Assembly: GCF_902806685.2 (NCBI RefSeq)
Contig: NC_048536.1
Span: 4,340,001-4,404,000 of the forward strand
Length of the DNA stretch: 64,000 bases
Origin: Maniola hyperantus
Lineage: Eukaryota > Arthropoda > Insecta > Lepidoptera > Nymphalidae
Direction of reading: 5' to 3'
The position numbers and the translations under genes were made by a program. The notes beneath the pieces are model-generated. The model ran no database searches, was not told where the DNA came from, and was given only the letters and a program-made list of their open reading frames with translations. Positions 33,601 to 48,600 of this stretch are shown piece after piece. The stretch's first letter is position 1. Each line of letters starts with the position of its first letter.

Positions 33601-36600
33601 TAATTTTTATTAACGAAGTCCAAAATATTTTATCATAAGCCACGTCAGAATTGATATTCATAATCATCTCAGGAGTAAATTTAAAATTAAAGCCCTAAGG
33701 TATAATAAATTTAATCAATCCCAATAAAACAGTCCCGCAATTCTCGTCCTGGATAGGGGTTAAATCATCTTCGTGATAGTAGCGGGGCATTCATTAAGTT
33801 CAGATTAGATAACAGCCGCTTACGCAATGCGGTGCAGCTGACAGCAGATCGGCATCGGCGCGCCTATCGATCCCATGCTAATTGGGCTCGTATAGCGAAG
33901 AGCAAAGCTGTATCGTCCCCGCATACCGCCACCGCCGCGCCGGCCCGCCACCCGTCCAAAGAGATACAGCGAAATTTATTGCACAAACAATTTATATAAT
34001 TGACGTGCGACAAAAAAGCGAGAGTGCACAACTGCACACCCATCCGACTCAAAATTCAGCCGGTAATTACATCACGTCAGCGTTGTCGACGGCGAATTTC
34101 ATGAGTATTTTTATCAGACAGATTAAATTTCGCCGGACATAGCTAAGGATATGTCTCGGATGGAATTATGAGAGGAATGTCAATTTCGAGATATTTTCGC
34201 TAGTCGTTTAGCGGGCGATAGGGAAAAAAGCGCCGTCGCCGACGCGGGAGGAGGACGGCGGCATGGGAACGAGTCCGCCCCGCGTGCTGCACCGCGCGCT
34301 TTTTCTGCTCCGCACGCTGCGCCGTCGATAGGACAGCGCGGAGCGACACTCCGCCGTCATTATAAATCCGAGGCGGTGAGCTCAGAGCGGAGCATTCCTC
34401 GCGCTCCGGCCGCGTTATGCGCTGTAATTATCGCAAAACGCGGCCCCGACTCGCAAATATGTCGTTGGGAACGAGGGACATGACATTCTCATCACCAAAC
34501 GTTCCCGTTTTTCTAGCGTCTCCAATCTCGAAATATGTCCCGTAACGAGCCACTCCCACGACGTCCATCGAGCTTTATATTTGGGTCTTCGCGACGGCGT
34601 TTTTTGCAAGCGCCCGGAATGTCGGTATTCGTGTCCGCTTGAATAATTCAGCGAAATTGTCAATCAATCAATAAAACCAATGGATCAAATCGATTCACAC
34701 TCGTAGATTGTATAGCTTCCATAACGCGTCGCGCGTTTTTGCCGTGTCAAAATACTTACGAGTCGTTCCGCCATTCACAGCCAGTCAATCAGAAGCACGT
34801 GCTGGGCCACTGCCTCATGAAAATGCTGTTTGTTCTTTTCTTGGATTGGATAATTGATAACTAGTTCCGTGGCTCCTGCACCCGTGGTAGGTGGTAACCT
34901 TGGAACCGGTTCTTGTAGGAAATGCTCGTCGAAAGGGTATAAATAAGATACAAGGGTACTCGAACAAAGAAATAAAGTAGAAATGTCGCGCTTGCGGAGC
35001 AACTTTTCAAGATTCGATTCAGGAATTGTAACTCGAGATAGTTGCTGGAATTGAATGCAGTAGGCTTATAAAATTAGATATCATTTGTTTTAAATTATTA
35101 TAAAGTCTAGGTCGATTAGATAAAATCTTGATAAAAGTATAAATATTTTATATTTTTATAACCGACAATAGCCGCCTGTCAATTCTGAACGTCACGTTCG
35201 GATGGAGTAGGTATGGGTGGAATCTTGATGGAATATTTTGTCCGCTTTTGTTAATCAGTAACAGATGTAAGCCATTTGATAAAAACTGTATAGTTGAATA
35301 AAAAATTATCCATAAGCCAGCTAAGAAAAAAATTCATACATTTATACAACATGAACCTACTTATTGAACCCTAAATAGTATCCCTGGTCTGCGGTCTGCA
35401 AATGCTATTTTTATGACCATTATTATTGCTAAACGGTATCAAGGTGAAACTTAAACACGTATGAATCACAAATAATTACCCCTAATAAACTGTTTCCAAT
35501 GTTTTAATGATTGTAGTCGGAGGGCTAGTGGGAAATTTTGAGAGAGTAGGTACTCAAAAAGCTGAAACTTAATTTTAGCCTGTATATATATTTTGACTTT
35601 GCTGCAATGCAATCTCTCTTAAACTTTTTGGAAAATTGATTATCTAAATAGGTATACTTAGTAAAAACTGATATGTACTTGGAATTGAAACTTACAGTAG
35701 TGACTTTATCTTACCTAATATTATGGCGGGTATTTATTAGTAAATTCAATTGTGATGTTCGCTACGCGTGTGCAATATACTCGAAAATCGAAAAAGACTT
35801 TCTATAAGTCACAATGTAGGTATGTCAGCCTATTCCGATTAGAAAAAGTTGAAAACCGTGAACCAGGAAATGACCTGACAGGTAGATCTCCACACTCACA
35901 TCCATCTTGACCAAATGTCCATGCTGGACATAAGACTTTTCAGTGAAGGGAGTCGCCATTTCATCAGTTTGGGACCCCAACATGCATAAGTCTTTCCAGC
36001 TTTCCCCCCGGCCACAAGGTGAAGTGACAAACACTTCGGCTTTTCAAGTCCGCACTCAAGCGGTGAAGATATTATGTATATATCACATTCTTAGTCAACT
36101 TTTCTCAAGTAGGTCCTCATAATTTTCCGCCTGATCTTAAGCTATTGTATTTTGTAGCCAATTACAACATTAATCAATAGTGTTGGGGACATAAATTATA
36201 TCGATATAAACGTGCAAATGCCTCGGATGTCAAATTGATAACGCGCGAGATCATCTAGAGCCCATATGTGAAATCGCCGGGAATTTTGCAATTTTAATTT
36301 TATTTGTAACGTTGGTGTGCAAAGCACAAGAGAGAGCGGGTAATATAAAGTGAGTTTACGGTTGAGATCTATAGACTAGAGCACACTTTGACTTTGCTCA
36401 TAGTTAAGACGAGAAAGATTTATTTAGATAGATATAAATATACCTACATACATCGGCCTCATTCTAAGTCTATCTTAAGTTTGAAAAGAGGCAAAAAATG
36501 CTCTAGTATAGATCTCATCCTAAGCTACTACTTGATACAAGAGGTAGCAGTTTTATAGCAGCCTCTATCTTCATTCACGAATGACAGCGGAAATGACTTC

Positions 36601-39600
36601 AAAGACGTTATCAAAGTACCTACAATGAAACAAACTATACAAGGTAGGTATAAGACCTAGCGATAATCAGTATCAATATAATATTCAGATACAATTGATC
36701 GCTCGTCTGTGTCTACTTTAAACAAACTTTTTTGACTTTGTTATGTATTTTAGTGCTCTAAAGCAGTGTTTTTCAAACTTTCACAGTAGAAAAACTGTTT
36801 CTCACTATAAAGAAAACTGGATGATGTCCGCAACTTCATAGGCGCATTTGAAAATCCCGTGGAAACTCTTTAATTTTCTCTCTCTCTCTCTCTCTCTCTA
36901 AAGCTATCTCTGTACCAAATTTTGTTAAAATCGGTTAAACAGACAGGCCGTGAAAGGCTAGTAGACAGACAGGCCCGTTCGCTATATAATATTATTAATA
37001 ATATATACAAAGTCTTTGAATTAATGCCATAGTTTAACTAAGGGGGGCCAGATTTTTTTAACTTGTAAGGAGGTCTTTTAACGTCTTCAAAAAAGTTGAA
37101 AAACACTGCTCTATAGCTATGTGACATATATTTTAATTCACAACTCCTCTGCTTTTGTTGCTTATTATTAGCAAGTCCTTAACATAATGTACCACATGAC
37201 ATTTCGAACCGGACGTACGCTAGAAACTGATAAACTGAGCCCGCCCCGATACCGATCGCTCGTCTGTGCCGACTCTAAATTAACCGTTCACGCGGTGCCC
37301 GTAGGAATTTTAGATTTGATACGCGACACTGGCCTGCCCTTTGCATTTTACTGTTATTTAATCTGTAGGATGCAGTGCAGGTGTTAATTTGCTTTTGTGG
37401 TTTTTATTCTCGACTTGCTTATGCTCGCGACTTTATTCGCGAAGCCTACACAAATCCCCCTTAGGGGATGAATTTTCAAAAATCCTTTCTTAACAAATGC
37501 CTACGTCATAATAGCTATCTGTATGCCAAATTTTAGCCCTATCCGTCAAGTAGTTGGAGCTGTGCGTTGATAAATCAGTCAGTCAGTCAGTCATCTTTTC
37601 CTTTTATATATTATTTAGATTTTAAATAATGGGGTCTATTTTCATAGCTCTATTAAACGTACATATTATCGATATTCCAAGGGATATATTATGTATTTCG
37701 GAGAGTGTGCCCAGGAACTTTTTGACCTGGTTCCTTCTCCACCTTTCTACTATTGTGCCTCAAGAAATCGTCAAGTTCTGCACCCGTACGTAATGTAAAT
37801 TCCACGGATACATATAGTAGATACGCGACAGGTCGAGATGAGAATCGGGCGGGAGACGCCCCACACACCCGCACATCCGCCACGCTAACCTAGTGCGGAA
37901 TAACGCGGGTGATTGCGGGTTTGAGGGGCGTCCCCCCGCCTCATATCCCGATTGCCATCTCAACCTGCCGCGTAATATACTTATATTATTACGAAATGTG
38001 GCTGACTTGTGTGTAACGATGTATTTCAAACTACATAGTTAATCTGTAAATTTTTGTATTATCCCTTCGATTTTAAATGTTGCCGAGAAGAAGCCAACAA
38101 CGTTTCGTATGAATAAGTAAAAGTATTGTCAACCACAATGATACAGACTTCGTTGCAACAAGATATATAAATATGAGACAATAATTATTATCTATTCGCG
38201 CTAATAATATTAACAAAGTGGTTATGAAATAACTCACACAAGTGTCCCGAGCGAATTCTTGCACGTAACATTTTCATACTGCCCTAGAGGAGCCGAGATA
38301 CATGGGATGTGATGTTTCCTAGCCGAGCCATGTCAAGTATCGTGTGTCCGTCTGGACCCGTTGTCATAAAGCTGTATGCCATTCTGCCACCACGGTTGGT
38401 GCGAGTACCGCTCATAAAAACGATCCTGTTCACTTTATTGCTACCCTTCATGTGACCACAGATTAATAACATGATCTGCAATAAACTACAATTGTCTCAA
38501 AAAGCTGACAGTCATATTTCGATTTGTAGTTATAAGTCCGGCAAATTGCTAACGCGCGTGGCCGCCCTTTTAGTGACTTCAGCATTAGACTGAAGTTTCG
38601 AGCTGATGGTATAGGTATTTTCATTTCGGCTGACGGCAAAATGACGTCATTTCGATGTTAGTGAGACATGGTTCATGATTTTTGAAAATTTTATCCCTAA
38701 AGGGGTTAAACAGGGGTTTGAAATTGTGTAGTTCAAGCGGACGAAGTCGCGGGCATAAGCTACTTAGTTATTAATATTACAGTCAGGTTATTGGTTTTCA
38801 CATATAAAGTATGATGAAAGAGCCCAATAAATTAACATAGCAGCTTGATAAAACGCTCGCAATAAATAGCAAGACAGTGAAAGATTCTAAAAGGAAAAGC
38901 AATTATGCAGCGAGATACGGTGGACAGCTATTATAAGGATCAGCTCAATACACGCACAATACATCGAGTTGTCACCGTGACCGCAACGGAATGTTTAAAC
39001 GAACGCGAGCATTTTATCTCATCTGATTAATTCAAATATTTAGCGCAATAAATAGCGGGGTGAGTGGGGGTGGACGGTCGTAACACTGTCGCGGCTGTCC
39101 GCTGTCCGCCGGCGCATGCGACTCGCGAGCAATTGCGTCAGTGTCACTGTCAAGCTGACAGCGCGCGGCCATTGTGGCTCTGGATATACGAGCGACGCGC
39201 GGTCACAACCGTGCACCTGATTTATCGATGTCCCGCGCAGCCCCGGCCGACGGGGCCCGCTGTCGCCACCCGAATAAAGTGCATTCTCACGCTACTGAGG
39301 TCTGAACGCACGCGAACGCTCGCGCTCCCGTATTCTACCCATATTTAAATCGAGCGATCATTTCTCATTCCTTTCCCCCAGATATTTTACGTCGGGTAAT
39401 ACGATACGACACTGTCCGGCTCTTTCTGCAGTTTTCGCGTTCCTTTTGCCCCTCGGCCCGCTATTGTTCACTTGTCAATTTCTTTAGCTAATGCGAGTAA
39501 ACGTCTCATTATGCGGTGCGGTGCGTCCGCGACGCGCATTGCATGTTGTGACAGCAGCCACCCACCGGAAGGCCGTGCGTCATTCAGCGCACAAAACGCG

Positions 39601-42600
39601 CTTTATTCAACCTACGGTGGTTAATTTGAATGGATTGTGCCCATTTAATGGGAATAATTAGCCCTGTTAAGTGTCCGGGACGACGATGTCTCATGTCACA
39701 TCTCCGCTAAACTGAGATGCGGTCAACGTTTGCTTTCTTAGTTTATGTAGCAGGTTGCGTGCGCAACAACAGTGTTGCATCACAGGTTAAACAAACTATT
39801 ATAAAAATAGTATCAAAACCCTTTTTAATAGCTTTAAAGTAAGGGTAAAATTAATGATCCGTAGATTTATTTTATCGAGAAAGAATGTCGATGACACGCG
39901 CTCGTGCAGCTGTCAGTAATCTTATAAAATTAAAAACCGCAAATGGCCTCCGTCAGAAACAATTAACTTAATAATGTTCTAAAGTGGGAATCAAAGGCTT
40001 TATTAGCTTTAAAAGTAGTATGCGGTAAAAACTGATTGCGGTGTCACAGCCTATTTCAGCGTAGTGAGGGTTCTTTAATTTGGCGTTGGCAGTGGCAGTG
40101 ACAATGACAAGTACGGATCGTCGTGACTCGCGCGCATCTGTCTCCGTGACGGACAGACCGACGACGGCTGTCGCCGAGAACACACAAAAAAAAACAATCA
40201 AGTGCAAGTCGGACTCGCACACGTAGAGTTCCGTACCATCGTACAAGATATATCTAAGTAGCACTATGTAATTTTTAATATTTTTGGTTAGCATGTCGAC
40301 CATTTTGAAATTCACCATCCTGGTTTTTTATCATTTATTGTTATAGTCATGGTTAATAGTAATACAGACTGTGAAAATTTTAACTCTCTAGCTATTACGG
40401 CTCATCACTACCCTTATGCGAAAGTATGTTTGTTTGTTGACTTATTGGTTTGTTGATTTGTCCTTCAATCACGTCGCAATGGAGCAACGGATCGACGTGA
40501 TTTTTTGCATGGGTATAGTTTAAGACCTGGAGAGCGGCATTGGCTACTTTTATCCCAGAAAATCAAAGAGTTCCCACGGGATTTTTAGAAACCTAAATCC
40601 ACGCGTACAAAGTCGCAGGCATCTGCTAGTAAGATATTATATAGCCTGCTGACCGACCAGTAATAGGATCCCGTTGGCACTCTTTGGTTACGGAACCCTA
40701 AAAAGCGGAATAACTTCAAATTAACCTAAAGAATGAGAGATGATAGCTAGTTTCTTTAAAGTGGTCACTTAAATATTTTTTCAAAGATAGGTATTACCTA
40801 TAGAATAAAATTTTAGATAGGAAAGCTCATATAGCTGTATTTTAAAGAGAAAGTAATGAACATCGACCTTTCGAGAGAGATAGCAGATTTCCTGTAACAT
40901 CGATTTGTCTTTTACTATCGAATAGGTAACTCAAGCAAGTGATCGTGTGACCTTTAAGACTAATGAAAAATGTTTAATGTATTTGCATAGGTTCATTTGT
41001 AAGCTGCGAGATTTTTCTTTTAAGTTTGTTCTATTCGTCTTTACTTGAGCTCTACCTATAAAATGAATGATAGAACGAAAATGCCTCTGAAGTCTTAATT
41101 ATAAATTAGTACTTAAATGAACAAATTAATGTGAGCTAAACTTAGCAGCTATCGTCCATAACGTTACTTTAACCTAACCTCTACTAAAATATCGCCTCGC
41201 CCCGATTATTGCCATTAACATATCTCGAAACGTATTAAGATGTACTTAAATTTGGAGTATCGTAAGTACTCGGGCCGACAATCAATATTGAATTTACGAG
41301 TACTTCCACTATCGGAGGCTGGATGCGAGCGAACATAAGAGTGAACTGATTAGATACATCCAAAACCAAAACACTCCCCGGATATTACACTATAATTAAG
41401 GACATTTACGTGTTTGGGGCGCCAAATTTATCGAGTTTTTTGTCGATATGAAGCTATCCGTGGATATTTATGTGCGGAGCTTCAGGTACGTGTGAGGTCC
41501 GAATGGGGCAGTAGCCCGGTTATCGTTTGGTAATCTTTACGAGCCCCCGCTGACTCCTCTCGGCGACCTGTCGACACTTAATGGCTCTCCCAGATTAGTA
41601 CAATCTAGGGATGGGTACAAGTTTATTAACCGACTCCTAAAGATCCGACTAAAATCCTATCTGTCATTTTCGATAAGCTACATTAGTTACATTGTCGTTT
41701 GTCAAAAATTGTATGGCTTTTTTTAGCAAATAACAATGTTACTAAGTAACCTCTCAATTAGAGGTAGATTATTAATTTCGGCCGTGAATCTATGTTATTG
41801 ACTCCCACTGAGTTAATCTTGAACACTTTTTGTTATTAGAGTTTCGTACGCGAAAACTAAAACAAAAGTTTCATGAACTTTGCTTTGCTGATAATTTAAT
41901 TTACTTCGTCATAGCAAATGTAAGTATATTATTCTAATTTACCTAATGCAAACAAAGGCAAATTTACGCTAAGGCTGCGATTACACATGTAAGTCTTATT
42001 CACGTAAGTAGCTTACGTAAATAACTTACGTAAGAAAGTAAGTAGCTTACGTAAGTAATTCGAGTATCGAAACACTTGCGCGTTATAGTAAACTGGATCT
42101 TAACAGCCTTGTTTTAAAGCTCAAGTTTGTCTACACATCTACAACCAGCGCTCCAAGCTGAAACGTTGCGAAATTAAAATTAGTTGTTTCTAATTTTTGA
42201 CTGCAATTCAAGGCTCTTTAGGTCCATTTTACTTTGACTTTATTGTGCTTCAACTCTCGAATTCTAGCAACGTTGGTGAGACGTAAAATCTTATACTAAG
42301 CGTACTGTAGGACGATTGTCTAAGACCTGCATCAATCATTATTACAATCTCAATTGTTCTGATTGGCTGAATTTGTGCGATTCTTGTTGCAACAATGCAT
42401 TGTAGCTAATAGTGAGCGAGCGTTAACCAATCAGAGATAATTGCGATCGTGACATTGTAGCTGTCATTCTCCCACAATCGCGCAGCTGGTCACACCTCGG
42501 GCTTAAACTTGACTTCGATAAGCAACGCGTGGCACATCCCTATACAGACCTCTATATTTTGGGAGTCCGTGTTTGTGGCTTTGTTTATAGCTTAATTAGG

Positions 42601-45600
42601 CTGTTTTGTTTAAGTGGGAATTGGTACCCGGCCGGTCTAGGCAGATAAGGTGTCGAGGTATTTACGATTTGATATCGTGGTGCTGACTTTGACTTCGGAG
42701 TTTCGGTGTCTTCGTTTTGTTGTGATCAAGTTTTACGAGTATGCCCCTGAAACTAGGAGCCTCAAAGGTTAATTTATCTATTTTCATGTGAGAATAGTTT
42801 TGTGTATAAACTAGCTGACCCGCCCCGGCTTTGCTCGGATGAATGTTTAGTGGGAATTTACATCATAGAGAAAATTAGCTAAATCTTAAGTTTTCAGACC
42901 CAGTGGTTTAAGCTGTAAGTAAGTACATACTTTGATATGTCAGTCAGTCAGTTTCACCTTTGATCTATATAATAACCAATACATTTTTGAGAAAAACTAT
43001 CCTAATTACTTATATTTTATGTATAGGCTGTACTTATACGAATATTATTCATGTTCGGGAAAATTTTAAGAAAATAATTTTTTATAAATATAAAAATAAC
43101 TTTTACTATAAAAAAAATTAGTAGGTTTCACGAAGGTTTCCAAACCTATAAGTAATAGCAAAAACCATGAATGCATTACATCGTTATGAAAAATAGGATT
43201 TAGAGCCTCAATAGCTCAACCGGTAAAGAAGTGGACTGAAAACTGAAAGGTCGACGGTTCAAACCCCGCCCGTTGCACTATTGTCGTACCTACTCCTAGC
43301 ACAAGCCTGACGCTTAGTTGGAGAGGAAAGGGGAATATTAGTCATTTAACATGGCTAATATTCTTTATAAAATAAAAATAAAAAGATTGCAATAAGTCCT
43401 TAATGATAAGCACACTACGCATAATACAGTAGGTATTTAAGTATCTACGAATGAATTTCATAATAATTTAAAATTATCTTATAAATATTTAATCCCTCAA
43501 AAATAAAGAGAACCAAAGATATAAACGTCTCAGAACACGTTGACATTATAAGCGAGATTATATTATATTTAATAATATCCAAGAGCTCATTAACTGTAAC
43601 ATTACGTCCACCGGTCATTGGACAGTAAGTATAGGTATATGATAAGGCAATTTAAATAAAAATGATCTCCTTTTTCATTGATAAAGATTTGACACGGAAA
43701 AAACAACGAATCGAAGAATGCGGGGACTTACTAATGAAAGGGACCAATTAACGATGATTATTTTTTTCTCATGACTAATGTGATACAGCGTGTTTCGGAT
43801 TTAATTTTTCGGGCACTAGTGTGTGACTTACTTTATAGACTAATTTTAAAAGTAGTTTTATAGACTAATAGTAATTTTTTTAAAGTAGGTTGTGTTCGGT
43901 TCTTACGATTGTAATAGGTACTACCTATCTGTTATTTACCTCTTATTTTGCGAAATAAAAAAATATTATTGTTTGTAAAAAGAATATTAGCCAAGTTCAT
44001 CATGATGACTAATATTCGCCTTTCTCCTCCAATTAATCTTGTGTTAGGAATAGGTACGACAATATAGGGCAACGGGTGGAGTTTGAACCAGCGACCTTTC
44101 GGTTTTCAGTTCGCTCCTCATTGAGGCTTTTATGCCTTATGCATTATTTGTAATTCAGGTATTGCTATTCTTGTCATAATGTTCCTTGAGGATAAGGATA
44201 GGTAGAATTTAATTTTATAGTAAGTTTAGTTCAGTTTGGAGATTTGTGGGTTGTGGACAAATTGTGGAAAAACTACTGCCCTAATGTATTCACGGATATA
44301 CCTATTATATTAAAAATGTAAAGTGTATATTTTGAAAACATAAGCACATACGAATATTCACAAAAAGCTTTTTAAGTTATTATTCAAGGTGCTGCAAATG
44401 TTCATGGGCAGCGGTAAACAATTAACATCATCCGCCCGCTCGTTTGCTCGCTATTTAAAAAATAATACCTACTTGCAATAGCCAAAATATTTCTTTGAAA
44501 AATTACAGTAACACCCTGTACGCGACACTTTTTCTTGTCACCAAGTGATAAAAATCCGGGACTAATTCAGGCTGCCGAGAGCACCACCCATAGCCGCTCA
44601 CATCAATTTATGTGCTTTTAGCCTAATTTGTTGCCTTAACCCGTATTAACCTCCCACGGATCTGCCATCTTTGTTTAGCGACTGCTATTAATTACATATC
44701 CCTTCATAAATTAAACTTTAATGTCCGATCAATGTTTGGCGAGCTACCTAGTTAGTGTGTAGTAAACATAGTGTAAGCAAACTACAATACGTGGTACGGT
44801 AAAGATAAGTTTCGTATAAATTATTATATGACGTATAAAATTCGTTCCCACTGATGAGTAGGTAAGATACAATATCTTGAAGCCGTTGCTTGATACCTAA
44901 AATATCAATCCACCTTCAGAAATTCCGGAATCCCCACGGCTTAGGAGTTCAGTACTTTGCAGCATCAGGATTGAGGATAGGATCCGAAGTTCAATGGTGT
45001 AATCTATGCTTGGCACAAAAAATAATATTGAATCATCCGCAGTTTCTGAACCACTATAGTTTAGGAATGCTGTACCCTACATCATCAGGGTTGAGGAGTT
45101 GGGACTTGGAATTCAAGCATAAAGTCGTTGCTTGGTACCTACAACATTAATTCACTATGAACACTTCCTGAATACTGATAACTTAGGTGGCCAGTAAGTA
45201 ACCCTGCAGCATCAGGATTGAGGAGTTGGATCCAGAAATAAATAGGATAAATAGGACCACCACCTTAACATCCTCTGCTGATTAAAAAAAAGTTTTGCAA
45301 ATCGGTCCAACCTGGAAAAATCGATGTACGAGTACGAATTGAGAACCACCTCCTTTTTGGAAGTCGGTTAAAAACGCACGAGAGTGTATGTTATAGCTCT
45401 CTACGAAAGTGAGTAGTGACCCAAATGCAGTAGTTTTACCTAAGTCTTCATTTTAGAGGTGTAGCCGTATATATGTAACGTATTATTATGAGAATATTTT
45501 ATTGAAAATAATTTAAATAAATATATTATCAAAATAATATTTTGACGCAGATTTTTTCTCTATATCAGTGTACTAGATGATGTACGCGACTACGTCCGTG

Positions 45601-48600
45601 TGGATATATTTAGGTTTTTTAATAATCCCACGGGAAGTCCTTAATTTTTCGGTATAGAAAGTAGCCTATGTACTTATTAATTCAGGGTATAAGCTATCTG
45701 CAAAATATATTCAAATTATTTCAGTCATTGTGCCGTGATGGACTTTCACGCTTACCTATGCTTTGTTTAATTTTATTAACATCACCATTCCCCTAAGACC
45801 ATGGTCAAATTGGTTAATTATTATCGATAAAAAAATTCACACGCCACCCTACACTACCGTCTCTTAATTATTATCACTTAATTTTTTAAACCCATACATC
45901 GATATTTTTATTGTGTCAACGATATCTCTCGCCAGACCCTAATCCAGGATTAGGATGAGGGTCGTGGTGATAATGTCATTAGTCTTCTTTCACACAAAGT
46001 TTGAGATTGAGTGGCTCTTATCGAATAGATAAAGAGGTAATTAACTTTTCGTACATTTATATTATAACTGACATATTATTATATAGACGGATGGTGCCCT
46101 AGAGGCCGCCATTGGTGTTTAAAATTTAATTATTATCCATAGTCTCTAAATTGATAAAAAGAAAAGGTGGCTGACTGACTGACTGACTGATCTATCAACG
46201 CACAGCTCAAACTACTGGACGGATCGGGCTGAAATTTGGTATGCACTTATGCAGATAGCTATTATGACGTAAACATCGGCTAAGAAAGGATTTTTGAAAA
46301 TACAACCCCTAAGGGGGTGAAACAGGAGTTGAAATTTGTGTTGTCCACGCGGATGAAGTCGCGGGGATAAGATAGCAATATTATAAATGCGAATGTGTGT
46401 CTGTTTGTCGTCACTTTTTTACGGCCCATCCACTTAACCGATTATGATAGGTACAGAGTTAGCTTGCACCCCGGAGCCAGACATAGGCTGCTTTTTATCA
46501 GAATTTCTACGGGATTAACAACCTAAATCCAGGCAAACGAAGTCACTGGCTTCAACTAGTATTTGATACTAGCGACCCGCCCCGGCTTTGCACGGGTAGC
46601 TTATTACAAATTTCGTAGGGATCTTTAATTCTTTGAAAATAAAATATATTCAGGTGGTATCACTTTGACTTTATAGAATAACTTTATATTTAACTTCAAA
46701 AGGCGAAGAAAAACAATCAATATTTATACAGAAGATATCCCTTGATAGGTATTACAGAACAAAGTAATTAATCTTTCAAAAAATTATCGAAACAATATAA
46801 TTATGCAGCGATTAAGTTAAGCGATGCTCATCCCCAGTGACCCGCTAATCTTGTTTGGCCATAATTAATTTCAAAAACGAAAACCAAAACGATCAAATTA
46901 AGCTATCTTTTTGAGCGATAAGGCAGTTAATTATGTATTTTACATTAGCAAAATGGCTCCCAAAATCCCTAAGAGTAATAAAAAACCCCGCGCTGACATT
47001 TAAATCGCAATATAATTTTACCTGCTAACTCTATAATTTAGGCATTTTATAAAATGGTTGATATTTAAGGTTAAATAAGTTAAATAATTACAGTACGCCG
47101 CAGAAAATAATGTACATCGATCTTTAGAAGGAGATAGCAGATTTGTAAAGCATTGTCTCTGTCGTTGAGACCGACAAAACGTCATAGGTATGAGAAACAA
47201 CGCTTTTAAAGCCGAAATGTCATTCTAAAGGCCGATGTACATTATTTTCTGCCGCGTACAATATATTCATTAGATAGGTAGGTACTAGGTAGGTAGCTAA
47301 TATGTACTTGTTGATTTTATTACCTTTGGCAAGTTGAAGACTGATAGCGATAGTCACTACCTAGGGGCCGGAAATTTTTAGAGTAGAGACAGCGTAAAAT
47401 AAAGCGTAGTTTAGGATGCCCTCCAGCACGATGGGCTGACGATATAAAGAAGTTGGCGGAAAGTAACATGCTGGAGAAGATTGAGAACCGAGTGTGGTGG
47501 TCTTCACAAGGGAAGGCCTGTATCCAACATTGAATTTCTACTGGCTGTCAATGATGAAAGCAAACACAACCACAATACGAAACATCAATCAATCAATCAA
47601 TCAGTTTGTTTTTAGGGTTCCGTACCTCAAAAGGAAATACGGAACCCTTATAGGATCACTTTGTTGTCTGTCTGTCTGTCTGTCTGTCGGTCTGTCAAGA
47701 AACCTACAGGGTACTTCCCGTTGACCTAGAATCATGAAATTTGGCAGGTAGGTCTTATAGCTGACATTCGGGGAAAAATCTGAAAACCGTGAATTTGTGG
47801 TTACATTAAACAAAAAAATTAAATTGTGATCATAAACTAATAATTAGTATTTTCCATTTTCGAAGTAAGATAACTATTTCAAGTGGGGTATCACATGAAA
47901 GGTCACCTGTAAATTCTAAAACTGATTTTTATTTATTTTTATGCATCATAGTTTTTGAATTATCGTGCAAAATGTCTAAAAAATACGACTGTAATACGGA
48001 ACCCTCGTTGCGCGAGCCTGACTCGCACTTGGCCGGTTTTTTTACATAGGATATTTATTTGGACATAGGCCTTCCCAAGAGCGCGCCACCACACCCGATC
48101 CTCTGCCTTCCTCATCCACCCACTTCCCGCTACCTTCTCAAGGTCGTCAGTCCAGCGGGTTGGAGGTCGTGCCACACTGCGCTTGCCGATACGCGGTTTC
48201 CACTCCAGAACACATAAAAACTCCATATAAAAACATACCTAATCGAAAAAACTACAAACTCATCTCTAAAATGGACGAATTAAAATAAACGACTGGGCGC
48301 ATAAAATCAACTCTTGTGGCCTAATCGAATTAGGCACTGATACTTATCTGTGCGATTTAACACATTTTGCATTCCTTTGTCCAGTGCTAATATACCTGCA
48401 GGTAGCCAAACTCTGACCGTTGATTTTTGTATCGATATTTATGTGTTTTAGGATGGAGGAACAAATCTCTAATAACGTCTAAAGGTAAAATTTTTAATCT
48501 ACGAAAACACAATTTAAATGAATTACAGTTTACTAAATTTACTAAATCAACACGCTTTGCATATTTTGTTAATGTTAATTGTTGTAGGTAAAAAATATAT

